From Eutreptiella sp. 'Long Island Sound 2002' (Eukaryota > Euglenozoa > Euglenophyceae > Eutreptiales > Eutreptiaceae): a stretch of 64,000 nt of DNA. Within the stretch, counting starts at the first letter, position 1. Every line of letters starts with the position of its first letter. Positions 25,701-37,700 of the stretch are shown here, piece by piece. Both the position numbers and the translations under genes were made by a program. The notes beneath the pieces were generated by a model. The model was not told where the DNA came from, did not search any database, and was given only the letters and a program-made list of their open reading frames with translations. The stretch covers positions 1 to 64,000 of the forward strand of contig CAXIWF010000193.1 in the NCBI GenBank assembly GCA_964036045.1, given 5' to 3'.

Positions 25701-28700
25701 GTGGGGTGCGATGGGGGGAAATGGGGGGCAAGGGGGGGCGATGCGGGGCGATGCGGGGCGATGGAGGGCGATGGGGGGGCGATGCGGGCTGATGGAGGGC
25801 GATGGGGGGCGATGGGGGGCGACGGGATGCGAGAGGGTGCGAGGGGGGGCGAGGGGGTGCGATGGGGGGCGATGGGGGGCGATGGGGGGCGATTGGTGGC
25901 GAGGGGGGGCAATGGGGGGCGATGTGGTGGGGTGCGATGGGGGGCGATGTGGGGCGATGGGGGGCGATGGGGGGCGAGGGGGGGCGAGGGGGGGCGAGGG
26001 GGGGCGATGGCGGGCGATGGGGGGCTAAGGGGGGCGATGGAGGGCGATGGGGAGCCATGGGGGGGCGATGGGGGGCCATGGGGGGCGATGGGAGGCGATG
26101 GGGGGCAATGGGGGGGCGATGGGGGGCGATGGGGGGCGATAAAGGGGGGCGATGGGGGGCGATGGCGGGCGAGGGGGGGACGAGGGGGGGCGATGGGGGG
26201 GCGATGGGGGGGCAATGGGGGGCAATGGGGGGCAATGGGGGGCAATGGGGGGCGAGGGGGGGCGATGCGGGGCGATGGGGGGCTATCGGGGATGATGGGG
26301 GGCGATGGGGGGCGATGGGGGGCGATGGGGGGCGATGGGGGGCGATGGGAGGCGATGGGGGGCGATGGGGGGCGATGGGGGGCGATGGGGGGCGATGAGG
26401 GGCGATGGGGGGCGATGGGGGGCGATGAGAGGCGATGGGGGGCAATGGGGGGCGTTGGGGGGCGAGGGGGGGCAATGGGGGATGGGAGGCGATGGGGGGC
26501 GGTGGGCGGCGATGCGGGGCGATGCGGGGCGGGGAGGGGCGATTGGGGGCAATGGCGGGGCAATTGGGGGGCAATGGAGGGCGATGGGGGGCGATGGGGG
26601 GGCGATGGGGGGCGAGGGGGGGCGACGGGGGGCGTTGGGGGGCGATGGGGGGCGAGAAGGGGCGATGGGGGGCCATGGGGGGCGGCGGGGGCAAGGGGGG
26701 GCGAGGGGGGGCGGTGGGGTGCGATGGGGGGCAAGGGGGGGCGATGCGGGGCGATGCGGGGCGATGGAGGGCGATGGGGGGGCGATGCGGGCTGATGCAG
26801 GGCGATGGGGGGCGATGGGGGGCGACGGGGTGCGAGAGGGTGCGAGGGGGGGCGAGGGGGTGCGATGGGGGGCGATGGGGGGCGATGGGGGGCGATTGGT
26901 GGCGAGGGGGGGCAATGGGGGGCGATGTGGTGGGGTGCGATGGGGGGCGATGTGGGGCGAATGGGGGGCGATGGGGGGCGAGGGGGGGCGAGGGGGGGCG
27001 ATGGGGGGCTATGGGGGGCGATGGAGGGCGATGGGGAGCGATGGGGGGCCATGGGGGGCGATGGGAGGCGTTGGGGGGCAATGGGGGGGCGATGGGGGGC
27101 GATGGGGGGCGATAAAGGGGGGCGATGGGGGGCGATGGCGGGCGAGGGGGGGGCGAGGGGGGGCGATGGGGGGGCGATGGGGGGGCAATGGGGGGCAATG
27201 GGGGGCAATGGGGAGGGAGGGAGGGCGAGGGGGGGCGATGCGGGGCGATGGGGGGCTATCGGGGATGATGGGGGGCGATGGGGGGCGATGGGGGGCAATG
27301 GGGGGCAATGGGGGGGCATTGGGGGGCAATGGGGGGCGATAGGGGGCGATGGGGGGCGATGGGGGGCAAGGGGGGGCGATGGGGGGCGATAGGAGGCGAT
27401 GGGGGGCGATGAGGGGCGAGGAGGGGCGATGGGAGTCGACCGGGGGCAATGGGGGGCGTTGGGGGACGGGGGGGGGCAATGGGGGATGGGGGGCGATGGG
27501 GGGCGGTGGGCGGCGATGCGGGGCGATGCGGGGCGAGGAGGGGCGATGGGGGGGCGATGGGGGGCGATGGGGGCGAGGGGAGGCAATGGGGGGCAATAGC
27601 AGGGCAATTTCGGGGCAATGGAGGGCAATGGGGGGCGATGGGGGGGCGATGGGGGGCGAGGGGGGGCGACGGGGGGCGTTGGGGGGAGATGGGGGGCGAT
27701 GGGGGGCGAGAAGGGGCGATGGGGGGCGATGGGGGGCGTTGGAGGGCGAGGGGGGGCGAGGGGGGGCGGTGGGGTGCGATGGGGGGACATGGGGGGAAGG
27801 GGGGGCGATGCGGGGCGATGCGGGGCGATGGAGGGCGATGGGGGGGCGATGCGGGCTGATGGGGGGCGATGGGGGGCGATGGGGGGCGATGGGGTGCGAG
27901 AGGGTGCGAGGGGGGGCGAGGGGGTGCGATGGGGGGCGATGGGGGGCGATGGAGGGCGATTGGTGGCGAGGGGGGGCAATGGGGGGCGAGGGGGGGCGAT
28001 GGGGGGGGTGCGATGGGGGGCGATGCGGGGCGATGGGGGGCGATGGGGGGCGAGGGGGGGCGAGGGAGGGCGAGGGGGGTCGATGGCGGGCGATGGGGGG
28101 CTATGGGGGGCGATCGGGGGCGATGGGGAGCGATGGCAGGCCATGGGGGGCGATGGCAGGCGATGGGGGGCAATCAGGGGGCGATGGGCAGTGATGGAGG
28201 GCGATGAAGGGGGGCGATGGGGGGCGATGGCGGGCGAGGGGGGGGCGAGGGGGGGCGATGGGGGGGCGATGGGGGGGCAATGGGGGGCAATGGGGGTCAA
28301 TGGGGGGCACTGGGTGGCGATGGGGGGCGATGGGGGGCGATGGGGGGCAATGGGGGGGCGAGGGGGGGGGCGAGGTGGGGGGCGATTGGGGGGGCGATGG
28401 GGGGCGACGGGGGGCGATGGGGGGCGATCTGGGGCGAGGGGGGGCGAGGGGGGGCGAGGGGGGGCGATGGGGGGTGATTGGGGGCGATGGGGGGCGATGG
28501 GGGGCTAGGGGGGGGCGAGGGGGGGGCGAGGTGGGAGGCGATGAGGGGGGCGATGGAGGGCGATGGGGGGCGATGGGGGGCCAGGGGGGGCGAGAGGGGG
28601 CGATGGGGGGCGATGGGGGGTGATTGGGGGCGATGGGTGGCGATGGGGGGCGGGGGGGGCGAGGGGGGGCGAGGGGGGGCGAGGAGGGGCCATGGGGGGC

Positions 28701-31700
28701 GATGGGGGGTGATGGGGGGTGATGGGCGGCAATTGGGGGCGATGGTGGCCGATGGGGTGCGACGTGGGGCGAGGGGGGGCGAGGGGGGGGGATGGGGGGC
28801 GATGCGGGGCGATGGGGGGAGGTGGGGGGCGTTCGGGGGCGATGAGGGGCAATGGGGGGGCAATGGGGGGCGATGGGGGGCGAGGGAGGGCGAGGGGGGG
28901 CGATGTGGAGCGAGGGGGGGCGGAGGGGGCCGAGGGGGGGCGATGGGGGGCGATGGGGGGCGATGGGTGGCGAGGGGGGGCGATGGGGGGCGATGGGGGG
29001 CGAGGGGGGGCGATGGGGAGCGAGGGGGGGCGAGGGGGGGCGAGGGGGGGCGATCCGGAGCGATCGGGGGCGATGAGGGGCGATGGGGGGGCGATGGGGG
29101 GCAAGGGGGGGCGATGGGTGGCGATGCGGGGCGATGGGGGGCGATGCGGGGCGAGGGGGGGCGATGGGGGGGCGATGGGGGGCGATGGGGGGCGAGGGGA
29201 GGCAATGGGGGGCGATAGGGGGCGATCGGGGGCAATGGAGGGCGATTGGGGGCGAGGGGGGGCGATGGGGGGCCATCGGGGGCGATGGGGGGCGATGGGG
29301 GGCGATGGGGGGCGACGGCGGGCGAGGGGGAGGCGAGGGGGGGCGATGGGGGGGCGATGGGGGGGCAATGGGGGGCAATGGGGGGCAATGGGGAGCGAGG
29401 GAGGGCGAGGGGGGGCGATGCGGGGCGATGGGGGGCTATCGAAGGTGATGGGGGGCGATGGGGGGCAATGGGGGGCAATTGGTGGGCAATGGGGGGCAAT
29501 GGGGGGCACTGGGTGGCGATGGGGGGCGATGGGGGGCGATGGGGGGCAATGGGGGGGCGAGGGGGGGGGCGAGGTGGGGGGCGATTCGGGGGGCGATGGG
29601 GGGCGACGGGGGGTGATGGGGGGCGATCTGGGCCGAGGGGGGGCGAGGGGGGGCGAGGGGGGGCGATGGGGGGTGATTGGGGGCGATGGGGGGCGATCGG
29701 GGGCTAGGGGGGGGCGAGTGGGGGAGCGAGGTGGGGGGCGATGAGGGGGGCGATGGAGGTCGAATGGGGGGCGACGAGGGGCGAGGGGGGGCGAGGTTGG
29801 GCGAGGGGGGGCGAGAAGGGGCGAGGAGGGGCCATGGGGGGCGATGGGGGTCGATGGGGGATGATGGGGGGCGATGGGGGGCGATGGTGGGCGATGGGAT
29901 GCGACGTGGGGCGAGGGGGGGCGAGAGGGGGGGATGGGGGGCGATGGGGGGCGATGGGGGGGCAATGGGGGGCGATGGGGGGCGAGGGAGAGCGAGGGGG
30001 GGCGATGTGGAGCGAGGGGGGGCGATGGGGGGCCGAGGGGGGGCGATGGGGGGCGAGGGGGGGCGATGGGTGGCGAGGGGGGGCGATGGGGGCTGAGGGG
30101 GGCGAGGGGGGGCGATGGGGAGCGAGGGGGGGCGAGGGGGGGGCGATCCGTCGCGATCCGGGGCGATGGGGGGCGATGGGGGGGCGATGGGGGGCAAGGG
30201 GGGGCGATCGGGGGCGATGGGGGGCGATGGGGGGCGATGAGGGGCGAGGAGGGGCGATGGGAGGCGATGGGAGGCAAGGGGGGGCGTTGGGGGGCGAGGG
30301 GGGGCAATGGGGGATGGGGGGCGATGGGGGGTGATGCGGGGCGATGCGGGGCGATGCGCAGCGAGGGGGGGCGATGGGGGGGCGATGGGGGGCGATGGGG
30401 GGCGAGGGGAGGCAATGGGGGGCTATCGGGGGCGATGGGGGGCGATGGGGGGCGATGGGGGGCGATTGGGGGCGACAAGGGGCGAAGGGGGGCGTTGGGG
30501 TGCGAGGGTGGGCGATGGGGGGCGGTGGGAAGCGATGGGGGGCGATGGGGGGCGATGGGGGGTGATGGGGGGGCAGTGGGGGGCGAGGGGGGGCTATGGG
30601 GGCTAGGGGGGGCGATGGGGGGCGCTGGCGGGCGGTGGGGGGCGGTGGGGGGCGATGGGGGGCGATGCGGGGACATGCAGGGCGATGGGGGGGCGATGGG
30701 GGGGCGATTAGGGGCGATGGGGGGCAATGGGGGGCGACGGGGGGCGACGGGGCGCGACAGGGGGGGGCGATCCGGGGCGATGAGGGGCGATGGGGGCGAG
30801 AGGGGGCAAGGGGGGGCAAGGGGGGGCGAGGGGGGGGCGAGGGCGGGTGATGGGGGGTGATGGGGGGCGAGGGGCGGCGAGGGGATGCGAGTGGGTGCAA
30901 GGGTGGGCGACCGGGGGGCGACGGGGGGTGCTGCCGGGCGATGGGGGGCAATGAGTGGCGAGGCGGGGCGGTGGGGGGGCGATGGGGGGCGATGAGGGGG
31001 TGGCGATGGGGGGGGGGCGAGGGGGGGCGAGCGGGGCGAGGGGGGGGGGGCGACGGGGGGCGAGGGGGGGCGAGGGGGGCCGAGGGGGGGCGATGGGGGG
31101 CGAGGGGGGGTCGAGGGGGGCGGCGATGGGGGGCGATGCGCAGCGAGGGGGGGCGATGGGGGGGCGATGGGGGGCGATGGGGGGCGAGGGGAGGCAATGG
31201 GGGGGCAAATGTGGGGCAATGGAGGGCGATGGGGGGTGAGGGGGTGCGATGGGGGGCTATCGGGGGCGATGGGGGGCGATGGGGGGCGATGGGGGGCGAT
31301 TTGGGGGCGACAAGGGGCGAAGGGGGGCGTTGGGGTGCGAGGGTGGGCGATGGGGGGCGGTGGGAAGCGAGGGGGGGCGATGGGGGGCGATGGGGGCTGA
31401 TGGGGGGGCAGTGGGGGGCGAGGGGGGGCGATGGGGAGCGAGCGGGGGCGAAGGGGGATGTTGGGGTGCGAGGGGGCGCGATGGAGGGCAGTGGGGGGGG
31501 ATGGAGGGCGATGGGGGTGATGGGGGGCGATGGGGGGGCGATGGGGGGCGAGGGGGGGCAATGGTGGGCGATGGGGGGCGAGGGGGTTCGAGAGGGTGCG
31601 GGGGGGGGGCGAGGGGGGGGCGATGGGGGGCGATGGGGGGCGATGGGGGGCGATGAGTGGCGAGGGGAGGCAATGGGGGGCGAGGGGGGGGGCGAGGGGG

Positions 31701-34700
31701 GGCGGTCGGGGGGGGGCGATGGGGGGCGATCAGGGGCAAGGGGGGGCGAGGGGGGGCGTGGGGGGGCGCTGGGGGGGCGAGGGGGGGGGGCAAGGTGGGG
31801 GGCTATGGGGGGGAGGCTATGGGGGGCGATCGGGGGCGAGGGGGGGCGAGGGGGGGCGAGGGGGGGCGATGGGGGGCGATGGGGGGCTATGGGGGGCGAT
31901 GGGGGGCCATGGGGAGCGATGGGGGGCCATGGGGGGCGATGGGAGGCGACGGGGGGCAATGGGGGGGCAATGGGGGGCGATGGGGGGCGATGGGAGGCGA
32001 TGGGGGGCGATGGGGGGCGAGGGGGGGCCAGGGGGGGCGAGGGGGGGCGATGGGGGGCGATGGGGGGCGATGGGGGGCGATGGGGGGCGATGGGGGGCGA
32101 GGGGGGGCGATGGGGGGGCAATGGGGGGGCAATTGGGGGCAATGGGGGGGCAAAGGGGGGCGATGGGGGGCAATGGGGAGCGAGGGAGGGCGACTGGGGG
32201 CTATCGGGGCTGATGGGGGGCGATGGGCGTCGATGGGGGGCGATGAGGGGCAATGGGGGGGCAATGGGGGGCAATGGGGGGCAATGGGGGGGGATGGGGG
32301 GCGATCGGGGGCGATGGGGGGCAATGGGGGGGCGAGGGGGGGGGCGAGGTGGGGGGCGATTGGGGGGGCGATGGGGGGCGATGGGGGGCGATGAGGGGCG
32401 ATGGGGGGCAATGGGGGCGCGAGGGGGGGGGCGAGGTGGGGGGCGATTGGGGGGGCGATGGGGGGCGATGGGGGGCGATGGGGGGCGATGGGGGGCGAGG
32501 GGGCGCGAGGGGGGGCGAGGGGGGGCGATGGGGGCTGATTGGGGGCGATGAAGGGCGATGGGGGGCGAGTGGGGGGCGAGGGGGGGGGCGAGGTGGGGGG
32601 CGATGGGGTGGGCGATGGGGGGCGATGGGGGGCGAGGGGGGGCGATCGGGGGCGAGGGGGGGCGAGGGGGGGCGAGGTGGGGCGATGGGGGGCGATGGGG
32701 GTTGATTAGGGGCGATGGGGGGGGATGGGGGGCGGGGGGGGCGAAGGGGGGCGAGGGGGGGCGATGGCGGGCGATGGGGGGGGAGGGGGAGCGTTGGGGG
32801 CCGATGGGGGGCGATGGGGGGCGATGGGGGGGCAATAGGGGGGCAATGGGGGGGCAATGGGGGGCGATGGGGGACGATGGGGGGCAATCGGGGGGCGAGG
32901 GGGGGGGCGAGGTGGGGGGCGATGGGGGGGGCGATGAGGGGGGCGATGGGGGGCAATGGGGGGCGATGGGGGGCGAGGGGGGGCGATCGGGGGCGATGAG
33001 GGGTGATTGGGGGCGATGGGGGGCGGGCGGGGGGGCGAGGAGGGGGCGAGGGGGGGGGCGAGGGGGGGGGCGAGTTGCGGGGCGAGGGGGGGGGGGCGAT
33101 GGGGGGCGATGGGGGGCGATGGGGGGCGATCGGGGACGAGGGGGGGCGAGGTGGGGCGATGGGGGGTGATTGGGGGCGATGGGGGGCGATGGGGGGTGTG
33201 GCAGGCGAGGGGGGGCGAAGGGGGGCGAGGAGGGGCGATGGGGGGCGATGGGGGGCGATGGGGGGCGATGGGGGGGTAGGGGGCGATGGGGGGCGTTGGG
33301 GGGCAATGGGGGGCGATTGGGGGCGATGGGGCGCGAGGGGGGCGGGGGGGGGCGAAGGGGGGCGATGGGGGCCTGTCGGGGGCGATTGGGGGCGACGGGG
33401 AGGGGAGGAGGGGCGAGGGGGAGCGATGGGGGGCGATGGGGGGCGATGGGGGGCGACCAGGACCGATGGGGGGTGATGGGGGGCGATGGGAGGCGATGGG
33501 GGGCAAGGCGGGGCGATGGGGGGCGATGGGGGCGAGGGGGGACGATGGGGGGCGATGGGGGGGCATGGGGGGGCGCTGGGGGGCGGGGGGGGGGGCAAGG
33601 TGGGGAGCGAATGGGGGGGGGATGGGGGGCGATGGGGGGCGGTGGGGGGCGATGGGGGGCGCTGGGGGGGCGATGGGGGGCAAGGGGGGGCGAGGGGGGG
33701 CGATGGGGGGCGATGTTGGGCGAGGGGGTGCGATGGGGGGCGATGGGGGGTGATTGGGGACGATTGGGGGCAGGGGGGGGCTGAGGGTGGGGGGCGATGG
33801 GGGTTGATTGGGAGCGACGGGGGGCGATGGGGGGCGATGGGGGGCGATTGGGGCCGATGGGGGGGGCGAGGGGGTGCGAGGGGGGGGGGTGGGGGGGGCG
33901 AGAAGGGGCGATCGGGGGCGTGGGGGGGCGCTGGGGGGGAGATGGGGGGCGATGGGGGGGGGGGGGCGATGGGGCGCGATGGGGGACGATGGGCGGCGAT
34001 GGGCGGCGAGGGGGGGCCAGGGGGGGTGAGGGGGGGCGATCGGGGGCGATGGCGGGCTATGGGGGGCGATGGGGGGTGATGGGGGGCGAGGGGAGGGGCG
34101 GTGGGGGCTGATGGGGGGCGAGGGGGTGGCGATGGGGAGCGATGAGGGGCGATGGGGGGCGATGGGGGGCGATGGGGAGCGATCGCAGGCGATGGGGGGC
34201 GATGGGGGGCGATGGGGGGCGATGGGGGGCGGGGAGGGGCGCGGGGGGGCGAGGGGAGGCGATGGGGGGCGATGGGGGGCGATGGGGGGCGATGGGGGGT
34301 GATGGGGGGCGAGGGGCTGGCGATGAGGAGCGATCGGGGGCGATGGGGGGCGATGGGGGGCGATGGGGAGCGATGGGAGGCCATGAGGGGCGATGGGAGG
34401 CGATGGGGGGCCATGGGGGGGGCGATGGGGGGCGAATTGGGGGCGATGGGGGGCGATGGGGGGCAATGAGGGGGTGAGGGGGGGGGCGAGGGGGGGGGCC
34501 GAGGTGGGGGGCGATGGGGGGCGATGGGTGGCGAGGGGGGGCGATCGGGGGCGAGGGGGGGCAATGCGGTGCGATGGGGGCTGATTGGGGGCGATTGGGG
34601 GCGATGGGGGGCGGGGGGGGCGAGGGGGGGAGCGCTGGGGGCGATGGGGGGCGATGGGCGGCGATCGGGGGCGAGGGGGGGCGAGGGGGGGCGTTGGGGG

Positions 34701-37700
34701 GCGAGGGGCGGTGATTGGGGGCGATGGGGGGCGATCGGGGTTGGGGGGGGCGAGGGGGGGCAAGGGGGGGCAAGGAGGGGCGATGGGGGGCGATGGGGGG
34801 CGATGGGGGGGGAGGGGGAGCGCTTGGGGCTGATGGGGGGCAATGGGAGGCAATGGGGGGCAATGGGGGGGCAATGTGGGGCGATTGGGCGCGATGGGGC
34901 CCGGAGGGGGGCGATGGGTGGCGATGGGGGGCTATTGGGGGCGATGGGGGGCGATGGGGGCTGCTAAGGGTGGATGGGGGGCGAAGGGGGCGAGGGGGGG
35001 CGAGGGGGGGCGTGGGGGGGCGATGCGGGGGGATGCGGAGCGATGGGGGGCGATCGGGGGCGATTGGGAGGGGGGGGGGGCAAGGGGGAGCGATGGGGGC
35101 CGATGGGGGGCGATGGGGGGCGATGGGGAGCGATGGGGGGCGATGGGGGGCAATTGGAGGCGATGGGGGCAATGGGGGGCGATGGGGGGCGATGGGGAGC
35201 GAGGGGAGGCGAAGGGGGGGCGATGGGGGGCGATGGGGGGCGATGGGGGGCGGTTGGGGGGGATGGGGGGCGATGGGGGGCGACGGGGGGGCGAGGGGGG
35301 GCGATGGGGGGCGATGGGGGGCGATGGGGGGCCATGGGGGGCGATTGGGGGCAATGGGGGGCGATTGGGGGGCGATGGGGTGCGAGTTGGGGCGAGGGGG
35401 GGGCGATGGGGGGTGATGGGGGGCGATGGGGGGCGAGGGGGGGCGGTGGGGTGCGATGGGGGGCAACGGGGGGTGATGAGGGGAGATGCGGGGCGATTTG
35501 GGGCGATGAAGGGCAATGGGGGGCGATGGGGGGCGATGGGGGGACATGGGGGGCAATGGGGGGCGATGGGGGGCGATAGGGGGACATGAGGCGCGAGTGG
35601 GGGGCGAGGTGGGGCGATGGGGGCCGAGGGGGGGCGAGGGGGAAGAGGGGGGGCGATGGGGAGCGATGGGGGGGCAAGGAGGGGCGAGGGGGGGCGAAGG
35701 GGGCCGGTGGGGGGCGATGCGGGGCGATGAAGGGCAATGGGGGGGCAATGGGGGGCGATGGGGGGCGATGGGGAGCGATGGGGGGCGATGCGGGGCGATG
35801 CGGGGCGATGGGGGGCGATGGGGGGTGAGGGGGGGCGAGGGGGGGGCGATCCGTAGCGATCCGGGGCGATTGGGGGCGATGGGGGGCGATGGGGGGCGAT
35901 GGGAGCTGATGGGGGACAATGGGGGGGCAATGGGGGCTGATGGGGAGCGAGGGGTGGCGAGGGGGGCCGATGGGGGGCGATGGGGGGCTATCGGGGCAAT
36001 GGGGGGGCGCTAAGGGTGGATTAGGGGCGATGGGGGGCGATGGGGGGCGATGGGGAGCGATGGGGGGTGAGGGGGGGCGAGGGGGGGGCGATCCGTACCG
36101 ATCCGGGGCGATGGGGGGCGATTGGGGGCGAGGAGGGGCGATGGGAGCTGATGGGGGACAATGGGGGGGCAATGGGGGGCGATGGGGGGTGATGGGGGGC
36201 GAGGGGAGCGGCGGTGGGGGCTGATGGGGGGCGAGGGGGTGGCGATGGGGAGCAATGAGGGGGTGAGGGGGGGGGCGAGGGTGGGCAATGCGGGGCGATG
36301 GGGGCTGATTGGGGGCGATGGGGGGCGATGGGGGGCGGGGGGGGGCGAGGGGGGGAGCGCTGGGGGCGATGGGGGGCGATGGGCGGCGATCGGGGGCGAG
36401 GGGGGGAGAGGGGGGGCGTTGGGGGGCGAGGGGCGGTGATTGGGGGCGAGGGGCGGTGATCGGGGTTGGGGGGGGCGAGGGGGGGCAAGGGGGGGCAAGG
36501 AGGGGCGATGGGGGGCGATGGGGGGCGATGGGGGGGGAGGGGGAGCGCTTGGGGCTGATGGGGCGCGATGGGAGGCGATGGGGGGCGATTGGGAGCGATG
36601 GGGGGCAATGGGAGGCAATGGAGGGCAATGGGGGGGCAATGGGGGGCGATTGGGCGCGATGGGGCGCGGAGGGGGGCGATGGGGGGCGATGGGGGGTGAG
36701 GGGGGGCGAGGGGGGGGCGATCCGTACCGATCCGGGGCGATGGGGGGCGATTGGGGGCGAGGAGGGGCGATGGGAGCTGATGGGGGACAATGGAGGGGCA
36801 ATGGGGGGCGATGGGGAGCGGGGGGTGGCGAGGGGGGCCGATGGGGGGCGAATGGGGGGCGAATGGGGGGCGATGGGGGGCGATGGGGGGCAATGAGGGG
36901 GTGAGGGGGGGGGCGAGGGGGGGGGGGCGAGGTGGGGGGCGATGGGGGGCGATTGGTGGCGATGGGGGCGAGAGGGGGCGAGGGTGGGCAATGCGGGGCG
37001 ATGGGGGCTGATTGGGGGCGATGGGGGGCGATGGGGTGCGGGGGGGGCGAGGGGGGGAGCGCTGGGGGCGATGGGGGGCGATGGGCGGCGATCGGGGGCG
37101 AGGGGGGGCGAGGGGGGGCGTTGGGGTGCAAGGGGCGGTGATTGGGGGCGATGGGGGGCGATCGGGGTTGGGGGGGGCGAGGGGGGGCAAGGGGGGGCAA
37201 GGAGGGGCGATGGGGGGCGATGGGGGCGATGGGGGGCGATGGGGGGGGAGGGGGAGCGCTTGGGGCTGATGGGGGGCGATGGGGGGCGATGGGGGGCGAT
37301 GGGGAGCGATGGGGGGCAATGGGAGGCAATGGGGGGCAATGGGGGGGCAATGGGGGGCGATTGGCCGCGATGGGGCGCGGAGGGGGGCGATGGGGGGCGA
37401 TGGGGGCTCCTAAGGGTGGATGGGGGGCCAAGGGGGCGAGGGGGGGCGAGGGGGGGCGTGGGGGGGCGATGGGGGGCGATGCGGGGCGATCGGGGGCGAT
37501 CGGGGGCGATTGGGAGGGGGGGGGGGCAAGGGGGAGCGATGGGGGCCGATGGGGGGCGATGGGGGGCGATGGGGAGCGATGGGGGGCGATGGGGGGCAAT
37601 GGGAGGCGACGGGGGGCGATGGGGCACGATGGGGGGCGATGGGGAGCGATGGGGGGCAATGGGAGGCAATGGGGGGCAATGGGGGGGCAATGGGGGGCGA

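Noticed and set aside
18853-27198. A Pro-rich 2781-codon ORF resembling an extensin or cell-wall protein
   Set aside because: It reads through 200 N, is the complement of the G-rich satellite, and is open in all frames.
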